DNA of 64,000 nt from Nodosilinea sp. PGN35 (GTDB lineage Bacteria > Cyanobacteriota > Cyanobacteriia > Phormidesmidales > Phormidesmidaceae): the NCBI RefSeq assembly GCF_029109325.1, contig NZ_JAQKQJ010000008.1:120505-184504 (forward strand), read 5' to 3'. Below are positions 60,606 to 64,000 of this stretch, in pieces (position 1 is the first letter of the stretch; each line of letters starts with the position of its first letter). Under the pieces are notes generated by a model. The model saw only the letters and a list, made by a program, of their open reading frames with translations. It was not told the DNA's origin and made no database searches. Made by a program: the position numbers and the translations under genes.

Positions 60606-61319
60606 ATGATGGCCTCTCACCCCGGTGCTCCCCCCATGACCTCAGATACCCCACTTCCCCCCCGCACTCGCCTCAGAGCCCCCAAGGCTGCCGCGATCGC
60701 TGGTATTTTGTTTTCGGTCTTGCTGATCATCAGTTTGGTCCTGATCTTGCTGGCGACCCCACCCACTCCCCTGGGCAATGGGACCGGGCTGCTGAGCCAA
60801 GCGCCCGCTGTGCTGCTGGCGCTGAACCTGGTGCCCTTTGCCGGCATTGCCTTCCTGTGGTTTATGGGGGTGGTGCGCGACGTGCTGGGGGAGCGGGAAG
60901 ACCAATTTTTTGCCACGGTGTTTCTGGGCAGCGGCCTGCTGTTTGTGGCCATGCTGTTTGTCAGCTCGGCGGTGGCGGGCAGCCTGATTTTGCTCATCAG
61001 CCGCCTCTCCGGAGTCGAGCTGCCCGCTGCCTACGACCTAGGCCGCATCATCGCCCGCGAAACCCTCAGCACCTACAGCATTCGCATGGCCGGGGTGTTT
61101 ATGATTTCTAGCTGCACCCTGTTTCTGCGCACGGGGGTGATTCCCCGCTGGACGGCCTGGCTGGGCTTTGGGTTTGCCGCCATCATGCTGTTTAGAATTG
61201 GCCACATCAACAGTCTGGGCTGGGTAATGCTGCTGTTTCCCCTGTGGGTGTTGCTGGTCAGCCTCCATATTCTGACGGCAAGCTACACCCGCCGCTCCGA
61301 AAATCTGCCCCAGGGCTAG
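60606..61319 (+). CDS. Polytopic membrane protein of unknown function
   Basis: 237 residues; the ATG at 60636 is an alternative start. Membrane segments near 30-50, 67-87, 103-130, 165-183 and 190-227; the loop FMGVVRDVLGEREDQFFATVF is the only conserved-looking soluble part. I do not recognise the family. First of a plus-strand run of small membrane-protein genes behind the sulfatases. Confidence 0.7.
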   Translation: MMASHPGAPPMTSDTPLPPRTRLRAPKAAAIAGILFSVLLIISLVLILLATPPTPLGNGTGLLSQAPAVLLALNLVPFAGIAFLWFMGVVRDVLGEREDQFFATVFLGSGLLFVAMLFVSSAVAGSLILLISRLSGVELPAAYDLGRIIARETLSTYSIRMAGVFMISSCTLFLRTGVIPRWTAWLGFGFAAIMLFRIGHINSLGWVMLLFPLWVLLVSLHILTASYTRRSENLPQG

Positions 61320-61400
61320 CGCCAGCCCTTCGGTGGCAGCCGCTAAGTTTTCCTATAGGGGTGATGCCGTTTGCTAAAGACCACAAGCCCTAATCCATCC

Positions 61401-61976
61401 ATGCCAGACTCTTCCCCAGCACCCCAATCAATTCCCCCCATGCCCCGTCTGGTCGCGGCGATCCGCTGGACCCGCTTCATGAGCGTGCTGGCGGTGATAT
61501 CGTCCCTGGTGGGGGCGCTGCTGATGTTTTGGATTGGCAGCGTCAATACCCTGAAGGCCGTGCTGCTGGTGATCAAGGCTGAGGAATCGATCGTGGAGGG
61601 GAGCCGCATTTCTACGACCGAACTGGCTACGCTGGAGCTCTTGGAATGCCTGGACAGCTTCCTGGTAGGACTGGCATTTTTATACTTCGCCTACGGCATT
61701 TATGCTCTCTTTATTCAGCTAGGGCAACCTGATACGGATTCTAGTACCTGGTCAAGACTAGGGGGCATTAGCACTCTAAAAAAGACTTTGCTGGAAGTGC
61801 TGATCGTGCTTCTGACTGTGGTTTTTGTGAAAGGATTGCTAGAACGGCTGTCATTTCGGGGTTTGGAGTGGACGTATTTGGTCATTCCCCTCTCAATTCT
61901 GGCTCTGGCTGCCAGTACTCGCTTGCTGCAATTTGAATCAGCCGCTCCCACTGAAGTCAAGGAGTTTAAAGAATGA
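61401..61976 (+). CDS. YqhA/UPF0114 family membrane protein
   Basis: 191 residues from the ATG at 61401. It fits the YqhA family: IRWTRFMSVLAVISSLVGAL, LLECLDSFLVGLAFLYFAYGIYALFI and STLKKTLLEVLIVLLTVVFVKGLLE, about four membrane helices. Function is unknown. A TTG at 61371 could add ten residues. Confidence 0.82.
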   Translation: MPDSSPAPQSIPPMPRLVAAIRWTRFMSVLAVISSLVGALLMFWIGSVNTLKAVLLVIKAEESIVEGSRISTTELATLELLECLDSFLVGLAFLYFAYGIYALFIQLGQPDTDSSTWSRLGGISTLKKTLLEVLIVLLTVVFVKGLLERLSFRGLEWTYLVIPLSILALAASTRLLQFESAAPTEVKEFKE

Positions 61977-62041
61977 CGGCGACGGCAGTCTCCAGTTTTC
62001 TGTGGGTATCATTGCTCATGTTTCTCCAAAAGGGTTAGCCT

Positions 62042-62503
62042 ATGCCTGGCCTAGAAGCCATCGAAGCCTTTTCCTTTGCTCTGGCCACCCTGGGCAGTAC
62101 GCTGCTGGAGGCTCTGGGTGTGCTCTGCATTTTGATCGGTATCTTTACCACCGCTCGGCTGGCCACCAAAATCTTGAAACATCGAAGACGGGTGGTGCTG
62201 CCCTTTATTCAAATTCGGCTTAAATTTGGCCTCTGGCTGGCCCTAGCACTGGAATTTCAGCTGGGGGCCGATATTTTGAGCACTGCGATCGCGCCTACTA
62301 ATGAAGCCCTGATTCGGCTCTCGGTAGTCGCTGTGATTCGTACCTTCCTGAACTACTTTTTGAACCAGGAGATCGAGGCCCAAATGGAGTTTCGAGAACG
62401 GGCGATCGCCCACAACTACGCCCCACTGTTTCTGCTGGATAGCCCCACGGAATTCATGGAAATTCCTCGCGATGATGCTAAACCTCACTCTTCCCACCTC
62501 TGA
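62042..62503 (+). CDS. DUF1622 membrane protein
   Basis: 153 residues. The DUF1622 pattern is clear: LEALGVLCILIGIFTTAR, RLKFGLWLALALEFQLGADIL and AVIRTFLNYFLNQEIE, three membrane segments. No known activity. It follows YqhA by 65 nt and precedes a DUF202 gene by 8 nt. Confidence 0.88.
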   Translation: MPGLEAIEAFSFALATLGSTLLEALGVLCILIGIFTTARLATKILKHRRRVVLPFIQIRLKFGLWLALALEFQLGADILSTAIAPTNEALIRLSVVAVIRTFLNYFLNQEIEAQMEFRERAIAHNYAPLFLLDSPTEFMEIPRDDAKPHSSHL

Positions 62504-62511
62504 AAGACCCG

Positions 62512-62889
62512 ATGCCTGATTTTATCCCCCAAGACGAACTCGCCCGCGAGCGCAACCACCTGGCCGCCGATCGCTCTCTGTTGTCCTTTGTCCGCAGCAG
62601 TCTGACCCTGATCAGCATTGGAGTCGCGGTTGATCAGGTCGTCAGCGCGATCGCCCCAGGCGGACGTTTTATCGATATTTGGGCCTACGGTCTCAGCCTA
62701 CTGCTGGTGGGTCTGGGCGTGGTTACCCTGGCCCTGGCCATCCGCGACTACCAGGGCGAAATGCAGCGGCTGAAAGCGCCCGTCTACCTTTACACGCCCC
62801 GCTGGCCCTTGGGCTCTACCACGGGCCTCCTGGTCCTCTTAGTTGGTATCCTGGCCTTCTTATGGTTGGGGTTTCAGCTATGGCTATGA
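62512..62889 (+). CDS. DUF202 membrane protein (1 of 3)
   Basis: 125 residues with the DUF202 N-terminal motif ELARERNHLAADRSLLSFVRSSLTL and three membrane helices (about 29-48, 58-78, 103-124). DUF202 proteins are small membrane proteins of unknown role. Eight nt after the DUF1622 gene, so cotranscription is likely. Confidence 0.88.
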   Translation: MPDFIPQDELARERNHLAADRSLLSFVRSSLTLISIGVAVDQVVSAIAPGGRFIDIWAYGLSLLLVGLGVVTLALAIRDYQGEMQRLKAPVYLYTPRWPLGSTTGLLVLLVGILAFLWLGFQLWL

Positions 62890-62906
62890 AGCGTGGCGAT
62901 AATTCC

Positions 62907-63320
62907 TCAAATTAAAAACAAGATGGTCACCAGTCCAGCGATACCAAAAATCACAATGCCGCTTACTACGATTTGATTTAATTCCTTCACCGATAGCATT
63001 AAGTAATCGGGATTTCTAATACTTTTAATCGCCAGTTGATGCTGGATCAGCCCTATGCCCAATAGAACTAACCCCACTCCGATAAAACCCATGCCAATCA
63101 GCGTTGCGGTTTCTCTGGTAATGGCCGGACTCATGTCGGGAAAGCGTCGTCGCAAACTGCGAAAAATCTGGTCAAAGGCAATACCAAACCCGATCAAATT
63201 CAGGCAAATTCCTAGCCAGGCGTTAATCGTCCGCTCCGCCGCCGCTCGATTGCGTTCCTTTGCCAATTCGTTAGTGATGTTAACGGAGTTTTGATGTGCC
63301 GAATCGGCCATTGCTCCCAT
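62907..63320 (-). CDS. DUF202-like membrane protein (2 of 3)
   Basis: 137 residues; the N-terminal motif is ELAKERNRAAAERTINAWLGICLNL, followed by three hydrophobic segments ending VIFGIAGLVTILFLI. It lies on the minus strand, convergent with the first DUF202 gene and divergent from the third. Its sequence is less GC-rich than theirs. Confidence 0.85.
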   Translation of the reverse strand: MGAMADSAHQNSVNITNELAKERNRAAAERTINAWLGICLNLIGFGIAFDQIFRSLRRRFPDMSPAITRETATLIGMGFIGVGLVLLGIGLIQHQLAIKSIRNPDYLMLSVKELNQIVVSGIVIFGIAGLVTILFLI

Positions 63321-63439
63321 TCTCCTGGCTTATCAAAAATAATCTTGCCATTCGTCCTGAGAATAGCTCAATTTTCCACCTAAAAGTTCAAATTTTCTCC
63401 TTCGGAGACGCTGTGCGAACAAAGTTCAAAATTTACTCC

Positions 63440-63495
63440 TCCCCACCCATCTACCCGCCCACCCATCTACCCGCCCACCCATCCACCCCCCACCC
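63440..63495. repeat. Tandem repeat of CCCACCCATCTACCCG
   Basis: The unit CACCCATCTACCCGCC is repeated two and a half times just before the third DUF202 gene. It is like the STRR-type heptamer arrays at 1078-1138, 2990-3018 and 7485-7552. Confidence 0.7.
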
Positions 63496-63497
63496 CC

Positions 63498-63887
63498 ATG
63501 GTTCAACCCAACCCCGCCACCGAACTCGCCAAAGAACGCAACCGCGCCGCTGCAGAACGCACCCTGATGGCCTGGATTCGCACCTCCCTGGCCCTGATCG
63601 GCTTTGGCTTCGGGATTGAACGCATTGTCGCCGCCATCCACGATGCCCTGGGCGATGCCGTCAATCCGCTGCGGCTGTCGCGCATTTTAGGCCTGTCCTT
63701 CGTGGCCCTGGGCACCTTTGCCATGCTGTTCGCCGCCCTCGACCACCAGCGCCAGCTCAAACGCATCCAGCGCAACGACTTGATCTACCAATCCCGCCAA
63801 TCCCCCTCCCTGGTGGTGGCCTACGTGCTCACCGGCCTGGGGGCGATCGCCTTCCTCGGCGTCCTGGTCAGTCCGCTGATCACCTAG
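63498..63887 (+). CDS. DUF202 membrane protein (3 of 3)
   Basis: 129 residues: ELAKERNRAAAERTLMAWIRTSLALIGFG is the complete DUF202 signature, followed by two further hydrophobic segments (about 56-75 and 106-127). It shares ELAKERNRAAAERT with the divergent neighbour, showing local duplication and divergence. Function unknown. Confidence 0.9.
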   Translation: MVQPNPATELAKERNRAAAERTLMAWIRTSLALIGFGFGIERIVAAIHDALGDAVNPLRLSRILGLSFVALGTFAMLFAALDHQRQLKRIQRNDLIYQSRQSPSLVVAYVLTGLGAIAFLGVLVSPLIT

Positions 63888-63899
63888 TGAGGAGAGGGG

Positions 63900-64000
63900 A
63901 TGGGGGGCCGGGGGCCGGGGGCCGGGGGGCCGGGGGACAGGTGGATGGGTAGATGCCACCTACAGATAGTCCAAAACACCCCTCCCCCCCCCACCCCCCC
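63900..64000. repeat. GGGGCCG tandem repeat and C-run at the window end
   Basis: GGGGGCC/GGGGCCG units repeat about five times at 63902-63938, and the window ends in runs of C. No gene is seen after the third DUF202 gene. Such tracts are prone to sequencing and assembly error. Confidence 0.6.

Overview
The window looks like chromosomal DNA of a GC-rich cyanobacterium. Copies of the HIP1 octamer GCGATCGC (and its core CGATCG) are scattered everywhere. There are heptamer-like GT/CT short repeats of the kind found between cyanobacterial genes, and several products are typical of the phylum: MenB for phylloquinone, GH57 branching enzyme, PATAN/DUF4388 protein, cyanobacterial DUF proteins and Uma2 nucleases. 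A Leptolyngbya/Nodosilinea-type filamentous lineage is my guess; no marker in the window proves it.

Layout. 1-5.5 kb: ergothioneine genes egtB (cut by the window edge) and egtD, menB, a YefM/YoeB toxin-antitoxin pair, a DUF4336 protein and an MscS channel. 5.8-9.5 kb, minus strand: a probable operon of a sensor-type globin, a roadblock protein, an MglA-like small GTPase, a DUF4388 protein, a small membrane protein and a hemerythrin. 10-20 kb: deoC, a lipid phosphatase convergent with a lipid kinase, a ferric-reductase-like flavoprotein, an SMP-30 protein, a TPR lipoprotein and the GH57 branching enzyme. 20-28 kb: a patchwork with an AT-rich PD-(D/E)XK nuclease-like orphan, MNT, Uma2, RecQ helicase with a Tudor-like tail, MazEF and a deaminase. 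29-36 kb: two SDR enzymes divergent from an AraC regulator, a YdeP-type molybdoenzyme, a SWIM protein and a stress protein. 36.7-47 kb: a 1008-residue membrane protein built of about six 95-residue repeats, then a six-gene stressosome cluster (RsbR, RsbS, RsbT, RsbX fusion, two hybrid histidine kinases). 47-64 kb: secreted proteins, a beta-barrel protein, a second AraC regulator, three arylsulfatases, two Uma2 genes, and a run of small membrane proteins (YqhA, DUF1622, three DUF202).

Working together. The stressosome genes overlap or nearly touch and form one signalling unit whose output appears to run through two-component kinases rather than a sigma-B cascade. The globin-to-hemerythrin operon pairs two oxygen/NO-binding protein types with a GTPase/roadblock switch. 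In the sulfatase region a 22-bp box (begins ACTTGC, T-run, ends GAATAG plus three bases) occurs four times, all inside the AraC/beta-barrel/sulfatase cluster; in front of two sulfatases it lies exactly 17 nt upstream of a -10-like hexamer. I take this as a small, apparently undescribed sulfate-ester regulon.

The intergenic DNA is rich in small mobile-element-like repeats. Two families with terminal inverted repeats can be defined from the copies here (CTAG...CTAG about 150 bp, TATAGC...GCTATA about 104 bp), plus a recurring terminator hairpin built on AGATCCCAGGGTT. No rRNA, convincing tRNA, CRISPR array or full insertion sequence was seen.
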